Assembly (NCBI GenBank): GCA_964023205.1
Contig: OZ026846.1
Span: 33,438,194 to 33,502,193 of the forward strand
DNA from: Lutraria lutraria
Taxonomy: Eukaryota > Mollusca > Bivalvia > Venerida > Mactridae
Direction of reading: 5' to 3'
DNA length: 64,000 bases
Part shown: positions 36,001 to 48,446 of the stretch, piece by piece
How the letters are laid out: every line of letters begins with the position of its first letter
Numbering within the stretch: the first letter of the stretch is position 1
The notes under the pieces: model-generated
The model's input: only the letters and a program-made list of their open reading frames with translations
What the model was told of the DNA's origin: nothing
Database searches by the model: none
Translations under genes and position numbers: made by a program

Positions 36001-39000
36001 ATAAGATATTACGGTTGTGAATTTTGATTAGTATTCTAATTTGACCATTGTATCATTCAGTTGCGATATTTCTGTACTGGAGTACAAACTTGTACATTAA
36101 TCTATAGAAATACGACTTTGATAACTAACGTCAAATATCGTATTAGCCTTAAACTGTATAGTTAATTGCCAAGTAACATTGGCGGTACTTGGTTACAATA
36201 TCCAACATATTGATAGAAAAAATATGATAAAAATATAAATTTATTTCATGTAAAATACAATGAAAAGTACGTATTATTGGTAAAACATGACAAAAAAGAT
36301 AACTGATGAAAAGGCATTACTTATTGTATACATCAATATATGACATTATACAAAGTACATTGCTGATTATGCATCCGGATGACCACTTTCGTGTTTGCAC
36401 TGAAGAACATATGTCTGATATTGCCGGCTCATATTTTGTATAAGACGTCATGAGATCATGACACAATGAGTAACATCAAAGTCCTTAAAACGCACCATTT
36501 TGTTACTTAATTCGCACTGTAGACATTCAAATTGCTCCCTACAGGAATAGTGAACGTCATTAAGTTTTGGCAAAACTCTCAAATTGATGGAAGAATTTTC
36601 GTGTTACGAGGCAAACAACAATATTAATTTGTCTATCTTAAATACTGCTTCGTGGTTGTTTTTTTAAGTATATATGTTTTTAAAAATGTATTAGTGTGTT
36701 GTTGTACTATTGTATTTCAGTAGTTTTGTAATGCGGAACTATTGTATTGTGATAATACTGTATTATAATACTATTGTTTTGCAGTACATTTTTTTTCAGC
36801 GCACTATTGTATAATGGTACTTTTATAATTATTGTGTTACTACATATTTTAGAAGTTCTATTGTTTTATGGTACTAAAGTATTATGATATTTTGTATTTT
36901 GGTACTATCGTTTTAGTGAACTATTGTTTTGTAGTACCATTGTATTTTGGTACTTTTGTATTTTGGTATCATATTATTTTGGTACTATTGTATTTTGGTA
37001 CCATAGTATTTGGGTATTATTGCAATTTGGTATGTAATTTGGTATTATTGTAATTTGGTACTATTGTATTTTGGTACTATTGTATTTTGGTACTATATAG
37101 TAATTTGGTACCATTGTATTTTGGTACTATTGTATTTTGGTACCATTGTATTTTGGCACTATTGTATTTTGGTACTATTGTATTTTGGTACTATATAGTA
37201 ATTTGGTACCATTGTATTTTGGTACTTTTGTATTTTGGTACTATTGCATTGGTGTCCTGTTATGTCAGTGTACTATTGTATTGTGTTAAATTGATTCTGT
37301 GTATACTATTGTATTAATTATCAACAGACAATACGTTGTTAATAAATTTCATAACTATAGAAGTACATTGTATTTACTGACCTAAGGATACTGTCCGTTA
37401 CTTAAGTGAAGCTTAGTTGAATCAACTGATGAAAAAGCGAATAAGATCATTTGAAAAATATCGATAATTCTTCCTTCCAAAAAAAAAATATAAAAATAAA
37501 AATAGAATAAATAAATAAAAATAAAAGATAAATAAAATGACGAATGTTAATATGTTTACTTAGAATCTTTAACGATTATATAACCTATGTTTTGAAAATA
37601 TCTTCCGTTCCGTACATACATAATACACAGTAATAATATGTAATCAGTTGTTCTCAATAATATCCTGTCATGAAAAACAGTGTAAATATAACTATCATCT
37701 AATTGTAACAGAGAAATATCTATGTTTTCCCTAAACATATTAGTCAAGTGGTAAGTTAATCACAAAGTTTCACCAAATCAGCTGCCTACTATATTATAAA
37801 ACAGAACATATCCGAAAGGATGGAAATTATAGTAATAAAAAATTACAGTCCTACTGATACACACAGGGGAACTTAATGATGCAATTAAGATTTACAATAA
37901 ACAGTTCAATGTCACGTTTTGTTGTCGCTTGATAGTACTAGCATTCGATACCAAGAAAATAGAGACAAAAGCTATCACGAATGCGACATTAAGTAATAGA
38001 TTGTAGAAGAGAAATATACAAGAATCAGAGAGAGTTTATGCGATGAATAAACCAGGATTAGAGAGGGTATCAGAGATATGTTTATAAGTTTTGGAGAGGG
38101 TATCTGTGTTAACAAGGTTTAGAGAGGGTATCTTAAATAAGTTAACAAGGTTTAGAGAGGGTGTCTGTGATAAGTTTACAAGGTTTAGAGAGGGTATCTG
38201 TGATAAGTTAACAAGGTTTAGACAGGGTGTCTGTGATAAGTTAACAAGATTTAGAGAGTGTATCTGAGATAAGTTTATAAGGTTTAGAGAGGTGAAGTGA
38301 AATGAATAAGCATTAATTTAACAAAAAATAAAGAGGGGTATGATATACACAAACAAGACTTGGAGAGGGGAATAGACGGGGATGAACATGAAAGAGAACA
38401 GTGGTGAGAGGAGGAATGTAGCAGGCACGTATTTAGACCTTCCATTGAAAAGCATCGTGCATTTATACTAACAACACTATCTCTCTTTACTAAGTGATTA
38501 AGTGTCCTATCCAAAGTTTTCATTTAGAGGAACATAGCATACATTTGGTCTTTCAATTCTTTAACTTGGTTCTGCAAACAGAACACCAGATAAGTCGAGT
38601 GATATTTGCTTCCAGTAAATGGCAATAGAAGGGAAATGTTTTAATGTTCTAGTTTATCATGTGCTAGCCACTGCTTGCTTCGATTACATTTCTATGACCC
38701 GGTATTGGTACAGTCCACTAATCATTCAGATTTAGGAAACTGAGTTCTGCTTTCCTTGGCCGTCACTCGCTCGACGCGCCTGAATGTTTATACGGACCTA
38801 AGTTCTGCGTTTATCTACATCCGCCATGCAATTGTTAAAGTAGTTCCCGTCTTATGTTGCGGTGCAAGTCTATCTTAGTTCAGTTTCAATGAGTATTTTC
38901 AGTACTTTGTTTCATATGTGCTGATAGTCCGATATCGCTGCTAGTTGGTCAATAAAAGACGCTGTAAAGACATTAGACAATCATTCCGTCTCTGATTGTA

Positions 39001-42000
39001 ACTAATTAATTTACTGCATACTTTGTAACTACGATTTGAACAAACAAAAACTCTTCTATGTATACTGATGTACTGAAAGTTTTTACTTAATTCAAATAAT
39101 GCTGCACGGATGCTCAGAAAATATTTATTAACTTTTCTATCGTTAACTTTATACTAAAACTAATACTAGTATGTAATTATTACCGCAACGTAGCCGAGAG
39201 CAGGAGCGGGAGGTCGAAGGTTCGAAGCAGCCCAGTGGAGACTGGGATTGAACTAATGCGGTCGGGTGGTGAGTCGCCAGCTAATTCAATAATGATTACC
39301 ATAGGCCCATCTCAACCAGGCGCCCTGCAAAGAGAGAAGGGGGTAATTTGTGTACAAAAACAAAGGTGTCTCATAAGCCAACATGGCTGGCCTTTTCAAT
39401 AGGGGTGACACTATAATAAACAAACCTTTAAATTTTATAGTGATTTATTGTTATATTCGTTGTACAGAATTTCTAACTCCTAATAATTATTTGTCTGTAT
39501 TTTAATTCAAACTATGAAAAAAGTATATCACTTTATAGAACAGAATGTTGTGCGGGCAGACTATTGTAAGGGCCACGTGATGTTAATAGTAAAATGTATG
39601 AGAAGTGAAGGTTCTTTGCAATTAATGCAAATCATTAATTTGTGACATTTCAGTAATTAACGAACAATCTAAATATAATTCTCATGCATAACAAACGTTT
39701 AATGTCCATGAAAACCTAGTATTTTATTATATTATAATTTACCATCGTTTAAAAGCCCTTTTATAGTAGCACAAATAGAACATATCCCAGGCAAAATTCC
39801 TTGAGGAGTAAACTATGTTTTGTTAACCAAATGATTTTAGTGTCTTATTACATTCTGTTAATGGATCTTTTGTATTGTTACATATAAAACAATAGTTAGT
39901 CAGTGTTATTTAAGGGTATGTTTAACGTATAATGATATTTGCAGAATGTGGTAAACATTGGTGTATTGACTGAAGCAAACACGTGTTTATTTTCTTTTAT
40001 AATCATAAATTTGTAGTAATCTACTTCACACCCATAATGCAGGGTTTAATTAAACATTACCCAACAATGATTTGAACCATACTTACAATACTACGATTGT
40101 AATTATCAGTCAAAGAACTGAAGGTACTCATAGAAACTAAACTTACGTAAACTTGTTCTGCAACATGGACCGGAAACCAGTTGAACTAGTTGCATGGCGG
40201 GTGTAGAAAAAAAGTAGTACCTCGGACCGCATCAAAATTCATGCGCCAAGTGAGTGACTGCTATAGAAATATCGTTCAGTCTTGCATGCTATCCCATAAT
40301 TCATTGACTAGGAGAATCCCTGACGAAGAAGTAAACATCATGGCGAGAGATGCCCTTAGAACATACTGATACATCGATGTACAATGTATTTGATTGTTTT
40401 TTTAGCAGGATGTATAATAAAAGATAATTACACTGTCAAGTGTTTTCTATAAATGTAGATTGATTAAGTTCATATAACTTTCCTTATCAATGTTCGACTA
40501 GAGTGAATATCAATATAAACCATAATTTAAGATAATCGTAAAATGATTATACATTTATTATTGTTATAAATCAAGCAGTTGACAATCTAGCCTATATTTA
40601 TTTCCTCTGAGGTTAAACGACGCAGCAACAGCTAGGGTTGTTTGGCCATTTTTCCTGCCTTAAAGGAGGATGAAGGCCCCTGGCTTGCACATAGGTTGAA
40701 CCCCTGATCTTCCGTATAAGATAGCTGTACTGTATCCCAAGATAGGAAATTTATCTCGTTTTGGACTGGAACTCACGGCGGCGAAGGATGTCGTAATTCA
40801 TATTAGTCAAAGACCTTAATTAAGTAACCCTCATTTTGGGAGTCTAACCGAGACAATCGCCAATCTTCACGGCATATATATATAAGCCACGTCAATAACA
40901 AGTGTTGAATAGATAAGTTATTACTTTATGTTGTATATGTATAAACATTTTTAAATGGTAACGCACAAACAATAATTCATGTTATTGTAAATAGATGATT
41001 ATTTTGATCAAATGTTTGTTTCATATGGATAGCTTGTATTTCTATATTAAAGTCCCGTTAGCTTTTTGGATGTTAAAATAAAGATAGGCGTTATTTTACC
41101 CAGAACGCTGTCTTATCAGTGAAACTGACTTTTACTTGCAATAAACACATTTCGATGTTTTCTTATTCAATCACGAAGTACATATAGAATTAATGTAGCA
41201 CAATATTGTTTCAATGATATTGCAAAAAGTAAGAAAAAGCATATGACAACATTTTTTACGAGATGTGACTTAAGAAAGATATAATGTAAATATTGTTTTA
41301 AAGCAAATATAATACGTTTCTTATATTTACTGTCACTTTATCTGTTGTTCTGTAACGGTATTACTTAATTTAAAAAGCGAATTGGTCTATTATGTAATCT
41401 TATTTATATTTTTAGAATAATATTACATTCGGCACATCCTAAAGTTTACTGTCTAAAATGATTTCTTTATGAAACATAACGTATTTTGCTTTACGAATAA
41501 CATTTATGTGATACCAGAGGATTGACTCAGAATAGCATTGAGCAGTTTTAAAAGAAATAAAAAAGCACTTACCGAACTAATATGATAAATGAACGTAAAA
41601 GTCATTGGGCTTTTGATAACAGCAAGTTAAGTTGTATTCTGACAAAAAGTTTTAGGCTAGGCAAATTTTTTACAGAGTTTTACATTAAGTGCATCTATAT
41701 ATAGCATGCAATACATACATAACAAATCATATTTGATCACTTTATGCAAAATGTAAACGGTGAACTATACGATAGATACAAATATAGTAATGCCAATAAA
41801 TAAATAGATGTAGAGTGAGGCTTGGTTACACAGTAATAAATTTTATGAATTTGGCAAAATTACTGTATTACATTATTTGGAATGTTCAATTAAAATTAAT
41901 CGGGAAATCAAATCACACCTGGTAGCATTAATGCTCTCATTTAACAATCCTCTATGAACATTGAAAAGGATATTATATACCTGATATGGAAATACTGACT

Positions 42001-45000
42001 TAAATAAATACTATAAAAGAAGTAAGATAAACAAATTTGATGTTGTACGGAGACAAGTCCCACACCTACGTATTTATTTTACGTTTAGTACTTCGATTTT
42101 ACATAATTAAATCGGTTGAAGTGTAAGGCAACTTGTGAAATAAATATATTTCGACAATCTACTAACGATCTAATGATGTTTGTACCACTTGTTTAATGGT
42201 GAACAAATAATTGCTTCATGTCAAGCTTGATTAACACTTAGAATTAATCGATAACTCAAATACCCGCGACAAAACGTAAAACGATAAATATCGATCACGT
42301 GATTTTGGTGACCGACAATCTGCTCCTTTTGTTCTGATTTGTTCGATCAAGTTTGTAATGCATTTCTACGATATAATCTGAGGTTTGTTCATTGTAACCG
42401 AATGATGTCGTTACATGTAACGAGACCGAGTAATGACAACGAATCAAAGTGGTAATTATCAATTGATCATTGATGTTACGGTGAGACGAAGGGTTACCTA
42501 CTCTTCAGTAGAAATATCAACATCCGGGATCTTTATACATCAATACGACAATCATCATTGAACGGACGTCGTTCTGCTAAATTAGGAATCAGTAATAGAA
42601 TAGAAAGTTCCTTTAATGGATTGATCCTGTTTTTATTCTTTCCTGGTTCAAACAAATTATGATTTACAAGAACAGATTGTGGCAATGATTTACTTATGAA
42701 CAATACAAGAAAGAGAAGACACAAACGTATTTGATGGCATGTGTCTGTAGCTCAGGACGACGTTCTATCTGTGATTAATTTTGTCAACAAGACGAACCAT
42801 GCTATCAAAGATCAGACTTGTAGAAAACATTAGCTTAAGCATGCGGTGTCTGTTGATTGTTATTTTAGATAATTACATACGATTTCTCTGCAATGTCAAA
42901 TAGAAAAGAAAATTACCAAATATTTTCTCAAGAAGATAGATTACCGTAAATGAGCGAAGACAATCTCTCTTGGTTAACCATTATAAAAAACGTAATAGTT
43001 TCCGTTTTGTAAATCTATCTATACAATTTGGTTTCATTTTCAGACAAATATCAGAAGTCAATTACTGTTCTCTTCATCTTGTTTTACAAATCAATCATTT
43101 ACAAATTGTTTTTTGTTTAATGAATAAATTTACGCAGATTAACCATCTTATTACGGGCGTGCTGTAACTATAAACTAACTACCGATAAAAAATGTTCCTC
43201 TAAACCAAATCACTGAAAAAATGTTCCACTTAACGGAACCTTTGAAAAAATCGGTGGTTGATTAACGCCATGTCGCCAGTTTTTTCGCCAAAACAATGCG
43301 AAAATGCGAAAATACGACATGGCGTAAATCAGTCACCATAGAAAAATGTTCCACTAAGCGAAATCACTGAAAAATAAAATGTTCATAAATTGCCAAACCA
43401 TAAATTATTGCATGAACGTAGTCTATTAACAATGGAATATATTTATCATTTAATTAATCATATTTATGACTCCCCCCTCATCAGATATTAGTCTAGCGTA
43501 CAGATACACCAGAAAAAAAGACGTATACATCAGTGCGTGTACCATTAAAATTGATTAATTTTACTGACTTCAGAGTAAAAACTATTCTACACATATTACT
43601 CATTATAAGTATTGGGCTATGTTTACAATGTAATCATCCATCGTTAATAAAACATGTTGTTATCTAAAAGATAAGAAACAACATACATTTAACAACATTA
43701 CTATGTTGTTCTGGTTTTACAAGCTGTCAATTTGTTCACATTTCTGCATATGTTGTCATATCAAAGCAATTATCGTTTTATCTCGGAACACTAAAGAGCA
43801 GAAATCGTAGTAAATATAACGATAACACAGTAACTGGGCTCATGAATTCTCCAACACTACAATTTATTACGTTAATTAATGTAACAATAAAGTTGAATTG
43901 TTTGTTTTACTGAGCGAAATAACAATATGTTAGCGTGAAATATTTGATAGTAAAATTTAATGATTTACTGAGCATGTCTTCTTTAGTGTTTGACCAGTTT
44001 ACGGCTCGTGAATACTAAAAACAGAAATCTAAATTATACTGTTCGGTTTTTATGTTCAATAATATATCATTACTACCATGCCTCTGTTAATTCTTCATTC
44101 CTGAGAAATTCTATTCCATTTTTATTGCGCATGATAACTTATGAGTAAGAGAAATTAAGAACTTGACAAGAATAAATACAACATCCATTTTATAACATTC
44201 ATCCGACTTAAAAATAATGCAAATGTTTCATATGCTTTCAATTACTGTATATTCATTTATTTTCGTCGGGCCCAATTTTCGCGGTTTTTACTAAAATGGC
44301 TATTTCGTGGGGGCATCAATTCGTGGATTTTGATTTTTTTAAGAAATGCCTTATCACTGCATTTAAAGTCGTGGGGATTAGATTTTGTGGATGAGCCGAC
44401 CCACGAAATTCCACGAAATTAAATCACAAACGAAAATTAATGATTCTACAGTAATCAGTGTGACTGGACGAAGCTTGTCTAAACTTATGCCATACACACA
44501 TACTTGATATCTGTTATATCATCTTCCTCTTGGATAATTCGGTTGGACACAAGAATATCCTTCCTAGATGAGTAAATATTCCAATTAGCTATATATCTAG
44601 CGATAAGTAGATAAATAAATGATAAACAAATAAAAAAGAAACAAGGAAATAATAAAAAATGATAAAAAATAATAATTCAATTAGCAAATAAAAAGTAGAT
44701 AAATAAATACTAAGTTTGTATCACACTCGGGACCTGAAAATGATCATATGTGAGGGAGCTGCCGGAGGTTGAGGGAGCTGTTGGTGGTTCTACTCCGTGG
44801 TGTGCCTGGGATTTTCTTTCACTATTAAAACTACCGCAACCGTTAGAAAAGTTACACAAGGAAGCTGGCTGTTGTTGCGACATTGAACCTCAGCCAAACA
44901 CATAAATAAGGTTGATGGTAGCTTTATATAAATATAATATACCTAGATTGATTATACCCGTAGAATTATACAATATTATGTAATAATAATAAATATTAGT

Positions 45001-48000
45001 ATCAGTCGTGAATGGTCTGGACTTGGTAGCTTGTAAAGTTTTAGAGACTGGACAGTCGCCAAATGATTCCGACTGGTGGTTCGGCATTGAATCCTAGAGA
45101 AAAAAGATACGGCGTAAAACAATTAAATAGCCTAGGTTAATTCTTTCATTTGCAGTTTAGATGGCACACACTGTTGTACAAACCAGGGCTACAAACCTTT
45201 ACATGTACAACACCAATGTTATTTCTGCATTTACTTTAAGATCCTACATTTATTGCTGATAAATATGGCAGTGGGACGAAAAAAATCAACATGTCTGATA
45301 GCAAAGTAATTCATAAATTGTAAAATCGAATTAAATGTTTCTTGATTTGGGGTACGTTATGTTATTATGTTCAACATATAGATATTATGTAAATAGTTCG
45401 ATATTGAATAAATACAACATCCAGGCATAGTATACATGGTTGTATTTGATATTTAACATTAAAGCAGAACACGCCTTGTTTACAATCAGATTTCTGATAT
45501 GACGATATTGTATTTACATGCATTCTAATTGGCAATAATTCATGATATAATTAAATAATTCAATTACAGACGACATTTGACAGAAGTTGAAACGTTTTCT
45601 AGTTCTATATTAATGTCCATAATCGATTTGTTCTGATATAAAACTAAATAATCGATCAGTATCCAAGTCAGTTCATAGAAACGCTGTGATTCAGATATCG
45701 TAATTGGTACAATTTTCTTCAATAACGAACACGTGTACGATTTATCAATCATAATTAAATCGTTTATATTTTCAGTTGTTAACCATTTATTGCGTTATTA
45801 TTTTGTCAGTGGGATTTAACTTTTTAATATCCGCTCTATGTAGTGTTTTTATAACTGTAGAATGTAGATTAATCACGAACGGTGAATGGCGGTCACCAAT
45901 TTATAAAATTATCGTTTAGATATAAAGAAACGTATCAGTAATTTATTGTATGATATAAAATACGAAATGATTATTATAAAGAGAATAAGAAAATTAATCG
46001 ATAGATGTAATTATTGTTATGACTGCCGTACATATCTCTTTAATATTATGTCGTTTTTTTTTTATTTGAGTCCATTACTATGTAACAAGAGGAAAAAAAA
46101 CAATGTAACCGAACTAGCGACCTCCTGCTTGCAAGTCAAATGCTCCACCAACTGAGCTAATCGGGCTGTTAATATTACAACCAGTTTCTAAATACAAATG
46201 TACTATATGCTATACTGTTACATTCCTTCTTCATCTTTCTCACAGATATTAATTGTGACTACCATATGCTCTTGTGACTAACCCAGACTTTACTTCAACC
46301 TATCTCGAGGATACCAAGGCTAGTCACGTCACACACTCACTGCACAAAATGTAATAAGAGATGGCATAACGTACCCGATGCGGGGCTCGAAACCGCGACC
46401 TCCTGTTTGCAAATCAGTTGCTTTGCTAACTGAGTTGAGTGATCGGGAAGTTTATATCACAGCCAATTTTTAAATACAAATATAATATACCATCTTGCTA
46501 AAACCATAGCAAAAGGATCATAATATGAATATTTAGATTAATGTGCTCTTCCGTAACTCATCACAAATACAAAATAATCTGCTTGGAAATTTATTCTACA
46601 AAACATATGTTGATGTTTACATACACGAGAGCTCGAGAAATAGTTTGGTCAACTTAATAATAATATAATTATGTTCTGTTAGTCAATATTTGACATCTGA
46701 AAAAATCCCCCATCTTGTTTTATTTGATATGTTATTAATACAAAACAGATTGTAAAATGTATTAAGCACGCATACGATGGTGAAATATTATAAGAACAAA
46801 GATAGGCAAAATAGTCCTAGAAAAAAACACATACAACATATCCCAACTGTCCACAAATACCAACTTTCCAAAAAAACCACCAAAAATATTCCTATCCAGC
46901 ACATGGGAAAATAAAAAAGCACAAAGGACAGTCTCTTGGAGTGTGTCGCCATTAAATAGTCAAAAGCAAAACTATTGCGGGTTAAACTAGTTTTGTCGGC
47001 TCAACCTCACATTTCCTCTTTCTTTCCGGATACAGGTTTTAATTTGAAAAATCACAGTGATTACAGTGAATCAGACATTCCAAAATCTGCTGTAAACTAT
47101 TTTACCGAATACACTTGTACCACTTCAAACACACAATATACATGTACAATATAGTTATACAACGAAGTAAAACAAAGCATTAGATATTAACATAAATTTA
47201 TACATGCCTTCGAACTATCAAATGATTTCGACAAAATTGCAACAATTTTTCAATTATTCGGATCTTTGTCGAACAGACATTTACAGACAAGCAAATAAAC
47301 AGCGGCAAGTAGGTATTTGAATACTCACACATATTATATATACCTACATTATTGTTGAGACCAACGATACCAAACAAATCATAGATTCTAAGTTACATTA
47401 AAAGACAAAGGCAAACACAAGTAAATGACAGGGGGGGGGGATCAGATCAAACTAATAAGCATATATTTTTTGTGGTAAAATTGTAATAATAAAACTAGTG
47501 CTTACATTTGACTTCCTGAAAATGAAAAACTCAATCTTAAAACATCTCTTAAATAAGTTTTTATTGTTCTATTTAAGGTTCGGATGAATACACAAACACA
47601 TTGGCTGACAATACGAATGATGAATCATACAGCCGAGTTAGAAGAGGATTCAATATGCTACGTTTAGGACGTGGTCTACAAATGTTACGTCTTGGTAAAC
47701 GATCATTACCAATGTTAAGACTTGGTCGATCCGCTGGAGGTTCCTTATCTGAAGATGATATACAATATCTGATGAGTTTAATGCGAAATGGCAGACAAGT
47801 ACCGTTGCCAAGATACGGAAAAGATCTCGCATTACAGTATTTATTAATGAACGCAATGAAAAATGCTGAAATGAACAATGCCTTTGATGATATGGAACCA
47901 GGTTACGGATTTGGTTACGATTTGGAGACTACACCAGAAAGACAAATCAGACCTGCACCACGTCCTGGACGCTATCGACGATCAACAACCGACCAAGAAA

Positions 48001-48446
48001 CGCCCTTTGTTGGAGGAGCTCAAGGGTACGATAACGTGGGCGGAGATGATAGTGACGTTGATGAGAAACGTGCTGCGCCTTTAATGAGATATGGCAAATA
48101 TATTCCGGTATATGGTGGATATGGAAAATATATTTATGAAGACGATAATAATGTTGATAATGTTGTTGATAACGACGAAGATAGTGATGTAGATAAAAGA
48201 GCAATGAGAATGTTACGCCTTGGCCGTGGAATGCGAATGCTCCGCTTAGGTAAACGTCCAGCACTAGCTGATGACTCCGAAATAACAGAAGCCGACAAAC
48301 GAGCACTACGTCTTCTCCGACTTGGAAAGCGTCCATCATTTGCTATGTTACGTCTCGGTAGAGGAGGGGAAGACATTGAAGAAAATAAACGAGCACTAAG
48401 GCTTCTCAGACTCGGCAAAAGAGCAGACACCGTAGAAACGTCATGA
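33030..48446 (+). CDS. Myomodulin neuropeptide precursor (prepro-LRLamide peptides)
   Basis: Exons 33030-33084 and 47578-48446 join in phase 1 (G|GT gives Gly) into 307 residues. Residues 1-19 are a signal peptide. Eight amidated peptides end in LRL before a Gly and a basic site: GFNMLRL (42-48), GLQMLRL (51-57), SLPMLRL (61-67), AMRMLRL (227-233), GMRMLRL (236-242), ALRLLRL (261-267 and 291-297) and PSFAMLRL (271-278). These match myomodulins of gastropods such as Aplysia PMSMLRLamide, which modulate muscle contraction and feeding circuits. QVPLPRY-G-K (92-100), AAPLMRY-G-K (184-192) and YIPVYGGY-G-K (193-202) would add tyrosine-amide peptides. Cleavage is at KR, RR or single R. An acidic spacer (about 101-226) separates the two LRL blocks. 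Extra small exons in the 14.5-kb intron cannot be excluded, but phase and content need none. Confidence 0.93.
34752..35022 (+). repeat. tRNA-derived SINE (family B)
   Basis: The head CGCGACCATGATTCAGTGG and box B TTCCATTCCCGGTCGCGG are followed by CACATATGGAGAGGTTGTCG, TACTGGTTAGAATACAGTCC and an AAATGAATGAAT tail. The same order recurs at 58787-59010. It lies in the myomodulin intron. Confidence 0.65.
36700..37316 (+). repeat. 16-bp AT-rich minisatellite
   Basis: The unit is TATTGTATTTTGGTAC. The first half (to about 36880) is degenerate and the second half nearly uniform, with a TATAGTAATTTGGTACC variant twice (about 37094 and 37194). Frames at 36868-37317 are translations of it. Confidence 0.9.
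38045..38295 (+). repeat. 33-bp minisatellite, about 7.5 copies
   Basis: The unit is GTTTAGAGAGGGTATCTG plus TGATAAGTTAACAAG with substitutions. It is in the myomodulin intron. Confidence 0.88.
39180..39424 (+). repeat. Probable tRNA-derived SINE (family C)
   Basis: CGCAACGTAGCCGAGAGCAGG resembles a box A region and GGTCGAAGGTTCGAAGCAGC a box B, followed by an unrelated body ending AATAAACAAAC. Only one copy was noticed. Confidence 0.4.
40110..40300 (+). repeat. Interspersed repeat shared with 14380-14560
   Basis: ACTTGTTCTGCAACATGGAC and AGTTGCATGGCGGGTGTAG correspond to the 14.4-kb copy. It lies in the myomodulin intron. Element type unknown. Confidence 0.5.
43252..43340. repeat. Inverted repeat around ACGCCATGTCG
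   Basis: TGATTAACGCCATGTCG on the left mirrors CGACATGGCGTAAATCA on the right, 36 bp apart. Both are flanked by AAAAATGTTCCACT-type direct repeats (43187-43240 and 43341-43385). It may be a small MITE or a hairpin. Confidence 0.6.
44241..44455. mobile_element. MITE with ATTACTGTA inverted ends
   Basis: ATTACTGTATATTCATTTAT at the left pairs, with three or four mismatches over 26 bp, with the right end TTAATGATTCTACAGTAAT. The interior is rich in CGTGG/CCACGAAAT motifs. It lies in the myomodulin intron. Elements of this look are frequent in molluscs, by my recollection. Confidence 0.7.
46108..46168 (-). repeat. tRNA-Ala-like pseudogene or SINE head, copy 1
   Basis: The minus strand contains TTAGCTCAGTTGGTGGAGC, a near-canonical box A, an anticodon loop CTTGCAA (TGC) and a degenerate box B AGTTCGGTTAC. 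Flanks resemble those of the copy at 46373. Confidence 0.5.
46373..46447 (-). repeat. tRNA-Ala-like pseudogene or SINE head, copy 2
   Basis: The minus strand starts CCCGATC and ends GCATCGGG, so acceptor-like ends pair. A TTTGCAA loop and good box B GGTTTCGAGCCCC are present, but the D arm and anticodon stem are imperfect. Confidence 0.5.
47578..48446 (+). CDS. Myomodulin precursor exon 2 (all mature peptides)
   Basis: The acceptor is a T-rich tract ending AAG at 47575-47577. The frame runs 869 bases to TGA at 48444-48446 and holds all eight LRLamide copies and the RYamide-like peptides. A 14,493-bp intron (33085-47577) precedes it. The peptide blocks lie near 47646-47730 and 48201-48420. 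Confidence 0.93.

Larger units (their letters stand above)
33085..47577 (+). other. Myomodulin intron 1 (14.5 kb)
   Basis: GTATGT donor to TTTAAG acceptor. It contains a GA run (33469-33486), a family B SINE, 16-bp and 33-bp minisatellites, a family C SINE, two MITE-like elements and two tRNA-like sequences, all listed separately. No further coding exon of the precursor was recognised. Confidence 0.7.

Noticed and set aside
36868..37317. Three overlapping plus frames
   Set aside because: Translations of the 16-bp minisatellite in different frames.
46373..46447. Functional tRNA-Ala gene
   Set aside because: The D arm and anticodon stem do not pair well, and a related copy nearby suggests a repeat family.
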